A DNA stretch of 64,000 nt from NCBI GenBank assembly GCA_000733355.1, contig JNVV01000003.1:248001-312000 (forward strand), read 5' to 3'. Positions 10,964 through 22,787 of this stretch are shown one piece after another. The notes beneath the pieces are model-generated. The model did no database searches and was not told the origin of the DNA. It worked only from the letters and a program-made list of their open reading frames with translations. The stretch's first letter is position 1. Every line of letters starts with the position of its first letter. The position numbers and the translations under genes were made by a program. This DNA is from Falciphora oryzae. Its lineage: Eukaryota > Ascomycota > Sordariomycetes > Magnaporthales > Magnaporthaceae.

Positions 10964-13900
10964 ATGATCGCCTCATCCCTAATCCCCTCGCGATTTAGGG
11001 GCGAGCAGCCGGCCTCGCAGGCTGCCGCCCCGTCCCGCCTGAACAAGAAGGTCACGCCCGTGCTTCAGTTCTTGGCCAGCATCACCTCAGCCCACCCGAT
11101 CCACACGGTCGTCATTGTGGCCCTGCTCGCGAGCTCCACCTACATCGGCCTGCTCGAGGAGAGCCTGTTCGATTCCAATTGGAGCGTCCGCCGCGCCGAC
11201 TGGGACTCCCTGACCGAGGGCAGCCGCAGCCTCCGCGCCGGGCCCGACACGGCATGGAAGTGGCAGTCGCACGACCTGCCGGAGAACGCGCCCGTCGGGG
11301 GCGCCACCCACAGGGCCCTGCTTACCCTAATCTTCCCCGAGTCCCTGTCCAACGATGCGCCCAAGACGGCGCCCCTCCTGAACGCTGTGCCGACCCCGGA
11401 GAACCTCTCGGTGACGCCGCTGCCCTCGACCTCGAACCCCCTCACGGCCTACTCGCAGGACTCGGCGCTCGCCTTCTCGATGCCCTATGACCAGGCGCCC
11501 CGCTTCCTGACGGCCGCACAGGAGATCCCCAACGACATCCCCGGCCAGGAGACGCGCGAGTCCTCGGCCTATGGACGCGAGAAGAAGATCTGGATCATGA
11601 AAGCCGCGCGGGTGCATACTAGAAGCAGCATCGTCCGGTGGGTCCAGAACTCATGGGTTGAGTTTATCGACACCCTCAAGAACGCCGAAACTCTGGACAT
11701 TATCATCATGGTGCTCGGGTACCTGTCCATGCACCTCACGTTCGTTTCGCTTTTCCTGTCAATGCGCCGGATGGGATCAAACTTTTGGCTCGCAGCGAAC
11801 ACTCTGTTTTCGTCCGTTTTCTCCTTCCTGTTCGGCCTCCTCGTCACGACCAAGCTGGGCGTGCCCATTACCATGGTGCTGCTCTCGGAAGGCCTGCCCT
11901 TCCTTGTCGTCACGATCGGGTTCGAGAAGAACATCGTCCTGACCCGCGCCGTCCTGTCGCACGCCATCGAGCATCGGCGCCCGGACGCGGTTAAGCAGTC
12001 CGGCAAGGGCGCTGGCGGCCAGAGATCAGACCGCGGCACCGCTAGCCCCAACGAGGCCGCCTCTCACTCGGTCATCCAGTACGCCATCCAGGCGGCCATA
12101 AAGGAGAAGGCCTACGGCATCATCAAGGACTATGCCATCGAGATCCTCATTCTCGTGGCCGGAGCAGCATCTGGCGTCCAGGGCGGCCTTCAACAGTTTT
12201 GCTTCCTGGCGGCTTGGATCCTCTTCTTCGACTGCATCCTGCTCTTCTCCTTCTACACGGCCATCCTGTACATCAAGCTCGAGATCAACAGGATCAAGCG
12301 CCACGTCCAGATGCGCAGGGCCCTCCAGGACGACGGCCTCAGCCGCCGTGTTGCCGAGAATGTCGCCAAGAGCAACGACTGGCCCGAGGGCAAGGGCTCC
12401 AGCACGTCGCTCTTCGGCAAGCAGATCAAGAGCACGAGCGTCCCCAAGTTCAAGGGCCTGATGGTGTCGGGATTCATTATTATCAACTTGCTCAACCTCT
12501 GCACCATCCCCTTCCGCAGCACCCACTCCCTGTCGTCGCTCTCTTCGTGGGCCGGGGGGCTCGGCGGTGTGCTCAACTCACCACCCGTCGATCCCTTCAA
12601 GGTCGCGTCGAACGGGCTCGACACCATCCTGGGCGAGGCCAGGGCCACCAACACCGAGACCATTGTCACGGTCCTGACCCCCATCAAGTATGAGCTCGAG
12701 TACCCCTCTATCCACTACGCACTCCCTCCCAAGGCGGCCGCCCCCTCGGACGACGATCTGGGCTACGGCATGGGTGGCCGCATGGTGGGTGGCATTCTGA
12801 AGAGCCTTGAAGACCCTGTCCTCTCCAAGTGGATTGTCATCGCCCTAGCCATGAGCGTTGCCCTCAATGGCTACCTGTTCAATGCTGCCCGCATGGGCAT
12901 TAAGGACCCCAACCTTCCCGACCATCCCATCAACCCTAAGGAGCTTGCCGATGCCCAGAAGTTCAACGATACCGACACAGCCACCCTACCGCTGGGCGAG
13001 TACCAGCCTCCGACGGAACCTCCCACGCCTAGGAGGCTCCCAAGCCCTCCAGCTGCGGACTATGAGAGCGATACTGGCCGGCCTGTGACTAACGGATCCC
13101 CTGAGCCCCCGGCTGTGCCCCGCACCGCTGCCGAGATCGAGAAGATCCTCAAGGAGAAGCGCGTTTACGAGCTGTCGGACGAGGAGATCGTCGCGCTCTC
13201 GCTCAAGGGCAAGGTTCCGGGCTACTCCCTCGAGAGGAGCCTCAAGGACTGCACCCGTGCCGTCAAGATCCGCCGTAGCATCATCGCGAGGACAAAGGTC
13301 ACGCAAGAGCTCACTGGGCTCCTGGACAGGTCGAAGCTGCCCTACAAGAACTACAACTGGGAGCAGGTCCTCGGCGCCTGCTGCGAGAACGTGATCGGTT
13401 ACATGCCCCTGCCTGTCGGTGTCGCTGGGCCCCTCGTGGTTGACGGACAGAGCTACTTCATCCCCATGGCCACGACCGAGGGTGTCCTTGTCGCGAGCGC
13501 CAGCCGTGGCTGCAAGGCCATCAACGCCGGCGGCGGTGCTGTCACCGTGCTTACTGGAGACGGCATGACGCGCGGCCCTGCTGTCGGGTTCGAGACGCTG
13601 GAGCGCGCGGGTGCTGCCAAGCTTTGGCTCGACTCGGACGCCGGCCAGAACATGATGAAGCGGGCGTTCAACTCCACCAGCCGATTTGCTCGTCTCGAGA
13701 GCATGAAGACGGCCATCGCGGGCACCAACCTGTACATCCGGTTCAAGACCACGACGGGCGACGCGATGGGAATGAACATGATCTCCAAGGGCGTCGAGCA
13801 CGCTCTCAGCGTCATGGCTACCGAGGGCGGCTTCGACGACATGGCGATTCTGACGGTCAGCGGCAACTACTGCACGGACAAGAAGCCGGCTGCTATCAAC

Positions 13901-14660
13901 TGGATCGACGGGCGTGGCAAGAGTGTGGTGGCCGAGGCCATCATCCCAGCTGACATCGTCCGCAGCGTTCTCAAGATCGACGTGGACTCGCTCGTCGAGA
14001 TGAACATCTCCAAGAACCTGATCGGCTCGGCCATGGCTGGCGCTATGGGTGGTTTCAATGCGCACGCGGCCAACATCGTCGCGGCCGTGTTTCTGGCAAC
14101 TGGACAAGACCCGGCGCAGGTTGTTGAGAGTGCCAACTGCATCACTATCATGCGAAAGTGAGTTTCCCCCTGGGTTTGATTTCAGGACTTTCTCTGCTGT
14201 TCAGCACATATTTACTAATCATTCCCTTCTCTGTAGCCTGCGCGGAGCTCTACAAATCTCGGTCTCGATGCCTTCGATCGAGGTCGGCACGCTCGGAGGT
14301 GGCACCATCCTGGAGCCACAGGCGGCCATGCTCGATATGCTGGGGGTGCGCGGCCCGCACCCCACCAGCCCCGGCGAGAACGCTCGGAGACTGGCGCGAG
14401 TGGTGGCAGCGGCGGTTCTCGCGGGCGAGCTGTCTCTTTGCAGTGCTCTGGCTGCAGGCCACTTGGTAAAGGCCCACATGCAGCACAACCGGTCCGCACC
14501 GCCCACCAGGAGTGGAACTCCGGCTCCGCCCGGCAGTGGACCTTCTGGAGCCAACGGTGCCATGACTCCCGTGGGCCTGGCCATGACACCGGCCGCGGGG
14601 GCTCTGCGGGGCTCTATGAGCTCGGCCAGCCTCGAGAGGGCCGCGGCCGCTGGCCGGTAA
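10964..14660 (+). CDS. hmg1: 3-hydroxy-3-methylglutaryl-CoA reductase
   Basis: Exon 1 (10964-14157) and exon 2 (14237-14660) are joined across a 79-nt intron (GTGAGT, TACTAAT branch, TGTAG) and encode 1205 residues. The N-terminal half is membrane-bound and contains a sterol-sensing domain, with helices around [17 protein letters not shown] and the following three segments. A Pro-rich linker leads to the catalytic domain. Expected active-site residues are present: Glu839 (TTEG), Lys973 (DKKPAAINW), Asp1049 (GQD) and His1145 (AHMQHNRS). The family reduces HMG-CoA to mevalonate with NADPH in the ER, the rate-limiting step of ergosterol and isoprenoid synthesis. I chose [11 protein letters not shown] because it is followed directly by the conserved N-terminal helix. 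The frame is open for 62 more codons to an ATG at 10778, which looks like leader. A Ser/Pro/Gly-rich tail follows the last catalytic helix. Confidence 0.96.
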
Positions 14661-16404
14661 TGAGTTGGCGATGCAGCGAGGGAACGGCAGCAACGAACGA
14701 GGATCTGCTTAATTCAGGGCACCATGTTGTACATAGAAGCAGTATGCCAGGGGCATATTGGTTTGAGAGATTATGCTCGCACGCCCGCAAACCGGCGCAA
14801 GCGATTTGAGGGGTCATGGCTTTGCTTTGCCTGGCCGCTCTGTCACGACGGCATCGGACGGGTAATACACCCAGGGAACCCTCTCAGCGACATACGTTGT
14901 CTTCTTTGCGATTCGTCTAGAGCTTTTACCTCATTACCGAGGTATTCAGGTAGATAGTGGCATCCCTGAGCCCTGTTGTGGAGTGGGTATAAGCCCCTAA
15001 ACAACAGCAATAATTTTTGTTTCGTTTACCGTTTATCAACTGGTCCCCTACTCCCTCGAGTGCCGTTGAGTGCCCGACTGCTAATACAGGAAGAAGTCTC
15101 CAGGTTCCATCCCTGAGAAGAATGTGTGGTTGGCTGAAGTAACCTGTAAGTCAGGCACTCCGCGGCACTCAAGGGATGAGTCCCTCTACCGCAGCTATAA
15201 ATTTGCTTCCTTTGCTATGTACAAACCCCCCTCGGGCGTGTGCTGTGTTCTTTGGGGACTCGGCTTGGGCCGAAGAAAAAGAAAGGGGTCCCCAAAAGAA
15301 ATCATGACCGGCCTGGCATTGCATGGATAGATCGAGATCTCTGTTGCTGCCCAACGATCGGACCATCGAAACAACGGCTGAGATCGAGTTCAGCTCGTTG
15401 GGCACACTCCTGTCTGTATTCCGGCTCGAGGGGACACTCGAGGGGACAACAATGGGACGAAGCAGTCGGATGCTGCCCGTCAGGTGGGGGGGCGACCAAG
15501 TCAAAACTTGATGGGTGTGGTGGGTGAGACGGCGGTTTTATTGGCTGGCAGCGGCAATATGGGACCAGCCCCCTCGATTGCCGTCGAACATGAGCCCTCC
15601 TCCCTCCTCCATCCCGCCGCTTACCCGCTGCACCCCTCGCATGTTTTTTTTTCTTCCTCCTCTATTTGTTGTTGTTTTTTTTTTTCCCTCTCGGTGTGAC
15701 CAGGAAGTGGCCCCTTTCTCTTACGTACGTGGCGCCCTCGCAGCAAACCTTTCCCAAACTGCATCTCTTTTTTTTTTTTTTTTCCTGCCCAACCCTGCGT
15801 CTCGCGTTTCCCGGCGGTCTCGATTTTTCTAGGCCTAGGGACTCCCCGCTGCGTGGCGCGCCAAGCCAGGCCTGGCCTTAGCTCCCTGTGGCGCGGTGGG
15901 TTGGGCCGCCAAGGAAAAAGCAACGACTTCGTCAAGCCCCATGGCTTGTTAGTGATGGATAGCTTCGACTGTGAGCTGGCCTTTTCTTTTCTTCTTCCCT
16001 CTCTGCCCTTTCCTCTCTTCGCTGCCATGTTCCTTTCCTTTCTCCTTCTCGCCATTTCTAGTGCCTCGTTGCCACCTGGAGGTCGCCACCATGCGACTGG
16101 GGCAAACACCAGACCTCCATCACTTGGGCAGCGCGGGCAGGTAGCTAGTGGCTAGTTAGCCACCTGGCCGCGGCAAGCTTGTGCAAGGCCATGACTTCGA
16201 AGAGTGATTGTGGACCTCGCCATGTGACTCAAGTATCCTTTGGTCTGCCAAGTCCTTGAGCGGACATCGCCATCGTTGGGCAGCCATCACAGGACGGGGC
16301 GAAAAGGCCAGACATGGCCACTTGGACCTCTCGGCCAGAAACGGTTATTATCCTTGTTTTTTTTTTTCTCGTTCGATCATCTTACCATTCATGATCTCCA
16401 TCTC

Positions 16405-16447
16405 TTACCACTTCCGATCTCCAGGTTTTACCATTTCCGATCTCCAG
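16405..16447. repeat. tandem repeat, period 23 bp
   Basis: Two near-identical copies of TTACCAYTTCCGATCTCCAG start at 16405 and 16428, with a degenerate partial copy just upstream. Confidence 0.85.
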
Positions 16448-18060
16448 CTCTTATCGTCTGCGATTTTACTGCTCAACGAAACGCGAGACAGTGGCAACGG
16501 CCGACACCCTTATCCTTTTGGCATCAGACTGGCAGATACGACTCCGCCGTCGGGTTTGACTGTTGAGCAATACATATACACTCCACTGTGTCGTCATTTT
16601 CTTTTTCTTAGACGAGAATGGATAGCACAAAAACTCATCCTAGGCGTTTCAACCACCCTGGCGGTAGGATATGCACCCTGGAGAGGCAGGATGCCTTCCG
16701 TTTCCAGACCAGCACGAGCAAAGCGGCGCCAGCTATGGCGCCAGCCTCAGCACAGATCACGATGTGCGCGAGCACGGCCAGCCAGTCAGGGGTATCGGGC
16801 CCTCAAGGAGGATGGGCCAAAGCTGCCGAGCAGTCGCTGAAAACATGAATAGTCGAGAGATCGAGGCAAGAAGCTCTTGCCGCCCTACACACCTACTTTA
16901 CTGTCCTACCTATCTATCTACATATTTCCTGTCCGCATAGTTTGATCCATTGGCCGAGAGGCAAAAATATGCGACGTTACACCGCCGTGGACTGGACGTT
17001 GTCAGGTATCCCGTGCCATGGCAACACCCCCCTTTTCACCGCTGCCGGAACACAACATGAGGAAGAGCCACTCGAATGCCCTCGTGGACTGAGTTGCCAT
17101 GGCGAGAAAACCGGTCCTCCGCCATTCAGAGGTCACGACGGCACGCGCCTCGTCATGTAGCCATCCCGCTCAAGTGCAGCTGGCCTTCCAATGTGCGCTC
17201 GTAGATTGATATAGCATGTGCTTTCTGTATCAAGCCCCTTTGTGCCTGAGCCTAACTGGACGCGGTATGTAGCTACCCGGCCCGAGGACCGCGTGTTCCG
17301 GAGGCCATGCTCCGCTTCGACGGGAATTCGCAAGGGTCGCTTCACTCGAGGGTTGATGCGTTCTCGGGCATCAGTAGACTGTGTGTTTTCCTTTTTCCAC
17401 TTCTTTGCATGCATCCAGGGTCCTGCATCATGTATGCGACTCTCACTTCGCTGCTACCCGCACCTTTCTCCCGCGTCCAAGAACACGCGTTGTCGTCGTC
17501 GTCAGCGTTTCTAGACCAACGCGGCGCTCGAGCCAGGTGCCGCGGTTCCGCGAGTGGCCCAGCCTCCGCTGCCGATCCTGGTCAAGGCTCAAGAGCCCTC
17601 AAAAACGACTGGCAATTTCCCTCTCCACTGTGCCGGCCGTCCTGTCCAACCGGCTGTTTCTTGTGTCTTTCTCACCGCTGGCACTCCAGCAGAAGGCGCG
17701 TGAGACGGCGACTACCCAACCCTATCGTGGTCACGAGGCGGTGAACTAACTGCACTGCCTCGCCCCTCTCCCGAGCGAACCCCTTTTTGGATTGGCCCGA
17801 TCCTGGGCTCCGTTCCCGTCTCGCTTTATCGAAGGGTCTCGGAATCCTGTGTTGCGTGTCAGCCATACTGGTCGTCGAGGTACGTACAAATACATCGTTT
17901 TTAAGCTTTTGCAGCGTCAGGCTCCCCGAGAGGCGTTTTTGCCGGGTAATCCACCGCCACCCCAATGGCTGACGACGAGGCCCCCACCACCACGCTGCCG
18001 GCATCCGCGGGATTAGATCCCCGGGGTCGGGTTCGGCGAGGCAGGGCCAATCTAGCCACC

Positions 18061-18288
18061 ATGTGCTTTGGAAGTTGTGACTCCAGAAAGCCCCACGCCA
18101 CGGGCAGCAGCGGCGGGAAACATCAGCCGGCCGGCCGCGGCGGGGTCCTCAGGTTCGAGCGGGCGGTGCGCTACGATTTCAAGGCCGGCGTGCCACTCGC
18201 ATCGGTGCTGCGGGTCTCCTCGGAGCCTCTGAGGAGGGATGGAAAGCGACAGGACGGAGCAGCTGGTGCAGTCGGCGAGCGTGGGTGA
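18061..18288 (+). CDS. doubtful small protein starting MCFGS
   Basis: An ATG in an ideal context (GCCACCATG) opens a 75-codon frame beginning MCFGSCDSRKP, rich in Gly, Arg and His. I recall many filamentous fungi having short proteins that begin MCFG, where Cys2 could be acylated; that is recollection, not evidence here. The frame also extends upstream to an ATG at 17965. No domain, no clear intron and no partner gene supports it. It could equally be chance sequence. Confidence 0.2.
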   Translation: MCFGSCDSRKPHATGSSGGKHQPAGRGGVLRFERAVRYDFKAGVPLASVLRVSSEPLRRDGKRQDGAAGAVGERG

Positions 18289-18480
18289 TGGACAGCAGTG
18301 ATCATCGAGCTGGCCGCCGAGGAGAGCACTGTCTAGAATGGATTACTGTTTTCTGTGTGAGAAAAAAAACTTGTTATGGAGCTGCACTACCACATTGGCG
18401 TTGGGCCGGCTTGTGCCACCACTCGGTGATCATGATTGAATACCTCATTAGCGGAACGAATAATCCCGAGAAGGCCCTGG

Positions 18481-20659
18481 TTACACGGCCTTAGACGGTG
18501 ACGAGAATGATTCGACATCCTCGTCCTCGCCACAGGGCCGTATCCTGGACGGGCGGTAGACGAACCAGTACCACCACAACCCTATAATCACAAGGGTCAG
18601 GAAGATTGCGATGACAAAGTAAATCCAGATGTAGCTGGACACCGACGCTCCCTCCTTCCAGTCAAAGAAAGACATGCTGAAAACGCTCTGCGAGAACGAG
18701 TAACAGAGTCAGCAAGGGGCTACCAACCCATTTTGGGCATGGATGTATGGATGATGGGGCACAGTTTTCCGGGCGGCCCAAGGCTGCATTGTGCTTGGCA
18801 CTGTGCCTGCTGCTTGTCCTTGCCGCCTGTTTACACGGCTGACGGGTGTCGACTCGCACAAGTGGCTGGGTTCGTAGGACAGAGATGGATGAGTGCAACA
18901 AAAGAAGGAACCAGCGGAAACAAAAGACTTACAGCCAGGAATGTTCCAGGTAGGAAAATCATAGTCAAGAGCGCAATTGATCGCATGTGCTGGGAGTCGC
19001 GCTTGGTGTCAAAGGCGATTTCTACGTTGACTTCGCCCTGGGCCTGTGAATGGATGTTGGTTGTTATTAGCTCCTAGATGCAAGCAAAGATGTACGCTAT
19101 TTTGAGAGGTTTTGTACGTACCCATTGCGTAGCCATGGCCATTCCATCGACGCGCATAGTGCAATCTCGGGTCCAGTCCTCGTACTCCTCGCGGATGGAC
19201 TGAATGCGTTTCCGGATCTTGGTCTCGATCCCAACAACAGCTGGCTCAGGAGTGGTTTCCCCGCTCTTGGGCAACCGGGTTTTGAATCTACCGATGACGG
19301 GGTCGATTTCGTCGGCGTGCTGAGCCATCTTGGCGAGTTGTGCGTTCCAGCTCACGAGCCCGTTGCGGAGGTACGTGGTGTCCAGCCAGGCATTGCGCTT
19401 GGCGATGTTTTTCTTGTCTGCATCATCAGCTGCGGCACCGCCGCGCCGCCGCTGTTCGGACTCCTCCTGCAGGGCGTTGAGTTCAAATATACGAGACTCC
19501 ACGTTGAAGATGGTCGAGTTGACAAGTGTCATGTGACGGCCATGCTCCAGCTCGGCAAAAATGCCTGGCAGGAGCAGCGGGTGAGCGGCCTCGTAGCTCT
19601 GCACCCGGCGCAGCCGCCTGACGATCTCGTCGCACGCGGAGAGGTAGCAGCCGTAGACGGTAGCGAAGGTCAGTCCATAGTCTGGGAAGTATGTAACTGA
19701 CATGGCCAGGTCGAAGTCCCATGCGTGTGAAGACCGGCAGCTGTACACCCACGCCTTCTCGCCGTCCATCTCGACACGGTCAGCCGAGAAAACAGGCACG
19801 TCGGCTCGGCTGATGACGCGGGCTATGGACCCGTGAGTGTGCATGCCCTTAGCTACCCGCTTGAAGGTGCTAGCGGAGAACGGTAAGGTCCGAACGCCGC
19901 GCCTCGTGGTCTTCTTCATTATCTCGGCAATGGCGGCAGCAGTATCATCCTTCTCAGAGACGATAGGGGCCGGCTTGGACATCTCCAGGGCGGATAAGGC
20001 TTTGACATTGCCTCCCCTCGCACTGTCTCTTTCCGCCGACATCTTGTCTTTTATATACTCGACCCAATCGTTCGAAGAGGCCCTCTGAACGGGCGGGAAT
20101 GCGACCTCGCCCGGGCGCTTTGCTAGACTGTATGGCTGGTGTGAGGGGACCGGGGCCGGATCGTGGCATGCAGTTGGGGCGGGGATTCTAAGGCTAGAAA
20201 ACCGAGGCGTGGGCTTACATCAGGACAAGGCCAGAGTTTTTACCATCGAGCTTTGGCAGGTCCTGAATTCCGGCTGTGAGAAAAACTACCTTCATTGACA
20301 AGCAAAAAGGATAAGATGGTAGACAGCTTACTTTGTTTAACCAGTCGTTCCATTTATCGTCAGACTCCAGCGAGGAGAACTTCAGTTCGTACTTGATCGA
20401 CCAAGCGTCGTTGTTAGTCTTGAGCTCGCTCTTGTCTCCTCAATGTTGGCTGTCTTCTCACCTCGTGTCCGCGCAGGATTTGGACGACGGTGCTGTCTCT
20501 CGGCACATACTTGAAGACAACGTTGAGGTTATCATCACTGAGCCCGAGATTGTCCCGTGGCCAATCCATCTTGACTTCCTCGTCGAGCTTCGAAGGGCTT
20601 GATTCAGGTAACCGCGGCCTTTGGTGTTGGAATTCGCCGTTGCCGTCACTCGTCTCCAA
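18481..20659 (-). CDS. CorA-like two-helix membrane protein lacking the GMN motif
   Basis: Three C-terminal exons are solid: one ending at 19122, then 19043-18933 and 18687-18481. They are joined in phase by introns 19044-19121 and 18688-18932. They give a helical soluble domain, a first membrane helix (RSIALLTMIFLPGTFLA), a loop SMSFFDW and a second helix rich in aromatic residues. This is the arrangement of fungal CorA-like proteins. The GMN selectivity signature of true Mg2+ channels is not present at the end of the first helix. The N-terminal exons are tentative: 20659-20462, 20391-20332, perhaps 20273-20244, then 20135 onward, running into the frame containing an internal Met at 20042. 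The total is about 539 residues. In this fungal group transport is unproven, so I infer only a membrane protein with a large cytosolic part. Confidence 0.8.
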
Positions 20660-21739
20660 ATGTGTGTGCCCGAGGAAGCGTCCATGTTGTCGCCAGATGC
20701 GTCAGCTGGACAAGAACATCGACGACTTGGCCGTCAACCAATCGTCTCAATCAGAAATCGGGGCTTCGATACCATCCCCCCGCTGTTGATCGCCGTTTCC
20801 AATCGGGCATGGGTGGCGCAGCGCGCCTTGCCGTCGTGCCGACTCTGCCGTCTCTTTTGGAGGCGGAGTCGTTGTGGGCTGTTGCATTCGGTCTAGTCTG
20901 TGCTCGCCCGCCACCTAATAAGTGGAGCCTCCGCCCCGCTGTCGCCCTTGCTAGCCGATGATGTCTGCACACCTGCCCGCTGGACGGCTCTCATAGAGCA
21001 CAGGCGCCGGGGGTGTTCGCGCCAACATCCGTGGGCTGTGTGATGTTCAATGTCCTCACTACCTAGTCGCTGGTAAACAGCTAACCGAGCCATGTCCAAT
21101 CCCAGGAAGGGCAGAGCCGTGACGTGCGAGTTTTTCTACCTACCTACCTACCTACCTATGTTTGCCCGAGATCGAGAAAAATCTTCCGATTCGAAGGCTG
21201 ACTACTGCCTCGTCCGTCCCGATGTCGTGCTCGTGCCAGTACAGTAATGGTATCTCAAGACGGGGCAAAACAACCTCCCCATTTCTGTCTGATTCGATCG
21301 AGAGCTGCAGCTCCAAGACGCGGCAGCGCAGCCACCAGACCGCATGGCCTGTGGGTTCGACATCAAGCATGACGGCCATGGTCCACCACCCACTATTCCA
21401 ATCCGAGAAGTGGCAGAGCTGTGGGCTGGACGGACCTGCCGCTCAATTCGCCGCTGTCCTGCGTGTCCTACATATTTTAGTCAAAGAACCAAATATGTAG
21501 GGGGATGCCGCTTGTCTCACCTATATCTATGTCTTGTGCTTCCTCGAGCCATCACTCCTCAATTTTTCATCCCATATCCCCTGGTCGACGAGCAAGCACG
21601 GTCTCTGCTGCATACTTCACATCTTCTCCAGCAACCCTCAACCGGCTCATCACACACCCCTATCTTTAGCAACGTCCTGGTCTCAATTGCCTTCGAGCGT
21701 AGCATTGTTCAAGTTCCTGGCCCCGCAACGCCGACATCC
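20660..21739. other. divergent intergenic region
   Basis: This is the upstream region shared by the CorA-like gene (minus) and the 68-residue gene (plus). It contains a CTAC tetranucleotide array. I see nothing else. Confidence 0.45.
21136..21159. repeat. CTAC tetranucleotide array
   Basis: Six consecutive CTAC units. The same motif, in either orientation, recurs at 45409-45441 and 47053-47068. Confidence 0.9.
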
Positions 21740-22107
21740 ATGGCGAGGAAGACGGTCATCATCCAGGCTCGGTATCTCGACGAGATCCCGCTCATCACTT
21801 TCCTGATCAACCTGTTTGGCGCCAACAGGTGCGATATAGAGGTAGGTCCCTGCCCTGTCGCCGAACACCCGCTCGGGACCCGTGCTGATATGGCAATGTA
21901 AACGCCAACAACAGTGGACACGCGGATATTACCAGTGTAGCCTTCCTCGAGGCCTGAAACAAGTAAGCACAACCCAGTCGGGGACAGCGCACCAGCGCGT
22001 CAGCAATTCACACCGAGCCCTGGCCTCTGACGACAACGTGCCGTCTCCAGTCGGAACTCGACTCCCTCGCCGAAACGGTGCCGTATGAACGCTACCGGGA
22101 GATCTGA
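21740..22107 (+). CDS. 68-residue three-exon conserved-looking small protein
   Basis: Exons 21740-21841, 21915-21962 and 22051-22107 are joined by two introns of 73 and 88 nt. Each has a standard donor (GTAGGT, GTAAGC) and a CAG acceptor, and all junctions fall between codons. The product begins MARKTVIIQARYLDEIPL, continues through WTRGYYQCSLPRGLKQ and ends TVPYERYREI. Alternating hydrophobic residues suggest a strand (4-10), a helix (13-26), two strands near 33-44 and a helix at 50-58. It would be a compact soluble alpha/beta domain without signal peptide or membrane segment. I do not recognise the family. Three short exons that all keep frame and finish with a sensible C-terminus make a chance arrangement unlikely. 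It lies between the CorA-like gene and a kinase gene. Confidence 0.75.
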
Positions 22108-22787
22108 GAGGCCTAGAGCGGTCGAATTGGTGAACAATTGGGGATGCCGCTGCCGGTTGGATGGCGCGGTGGGGGTGTGGTGATGTGTCCTGCGGTGGGG
22201 TGGTGAGCTGACCCAACCGGGTTGTGGGTCAGTGTCGATCTTTGCGACCAACATTCGAGGGCGGACGGTCCAGGCGTCCAGCAAGGAGATAAAAATGGAT
22301 AACTAACACGTCCAATAATGTTTTTTTTTTTTTTTTTTCTTTCTTTACTATCTTATCTGTCTACCGAGGGTAGATCTGCAGCATCAACTAGGGACATCGG
22401 TAGAGACTGCTCAGCAGCAAAATTAGAAGGGCGCGTCATTCAACATCCCCAGGTAGTACATGATGCCAGCCAGATATGGAAGCCTGGGAGCGTTGAACTC
22501 AATACGGACAGGGTTTACGATGTGACGGATAAGGAAACAAAGAATAGTGTATACAAACCATCTATAATCTTGGGAAGGCATCTAGGCGAACCATCATGTG
22601 AAGCTGCCGGGAATGGAATGCGAGGGGCCAAAGAAAGAAAAAAGAGGAAAAGAGAAAAAAACACTGTCCTCATCCACAAGGGAAACTCCGCATTCGCCGT
22701 CGATGTTGATAGACAGATAAAAAGAGGCTGCGAGGCTGACCTCGGCCCTCGCCTGTCACTGCTCCGCGAGAGCATGTAACTTAATCC
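22108..22787. other. convergent intergenic region
   Basis: Between the 3' ends of the 68-residue gene and the first kinase gene. It holds an 18-nt T tract at 22321-22338. No gene seen. Confidence 0.5.

Larger units (their letters stand above)
14661..18480. other. 3.8-kb gene-poor region
   Basis: Between the 3' end of HMG-CoA reductase and the 3' end of the CorA-like gene I see only the doubtful small frame at 18061. The rest contains several T-rich tracts (15.6-15.8 kb), a 23-bp-period tandem repeat at 16405-16447 and short frames without motifs. Confidence 0.45.

Noticed and set aside
12986..14107. 373-codon minus-strand frame inside HMG-CoA reductase
   Set aside because: It is the mirror of a strongly C-ending coding strand. 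It has no motif, and the plus strand is unmistakable.
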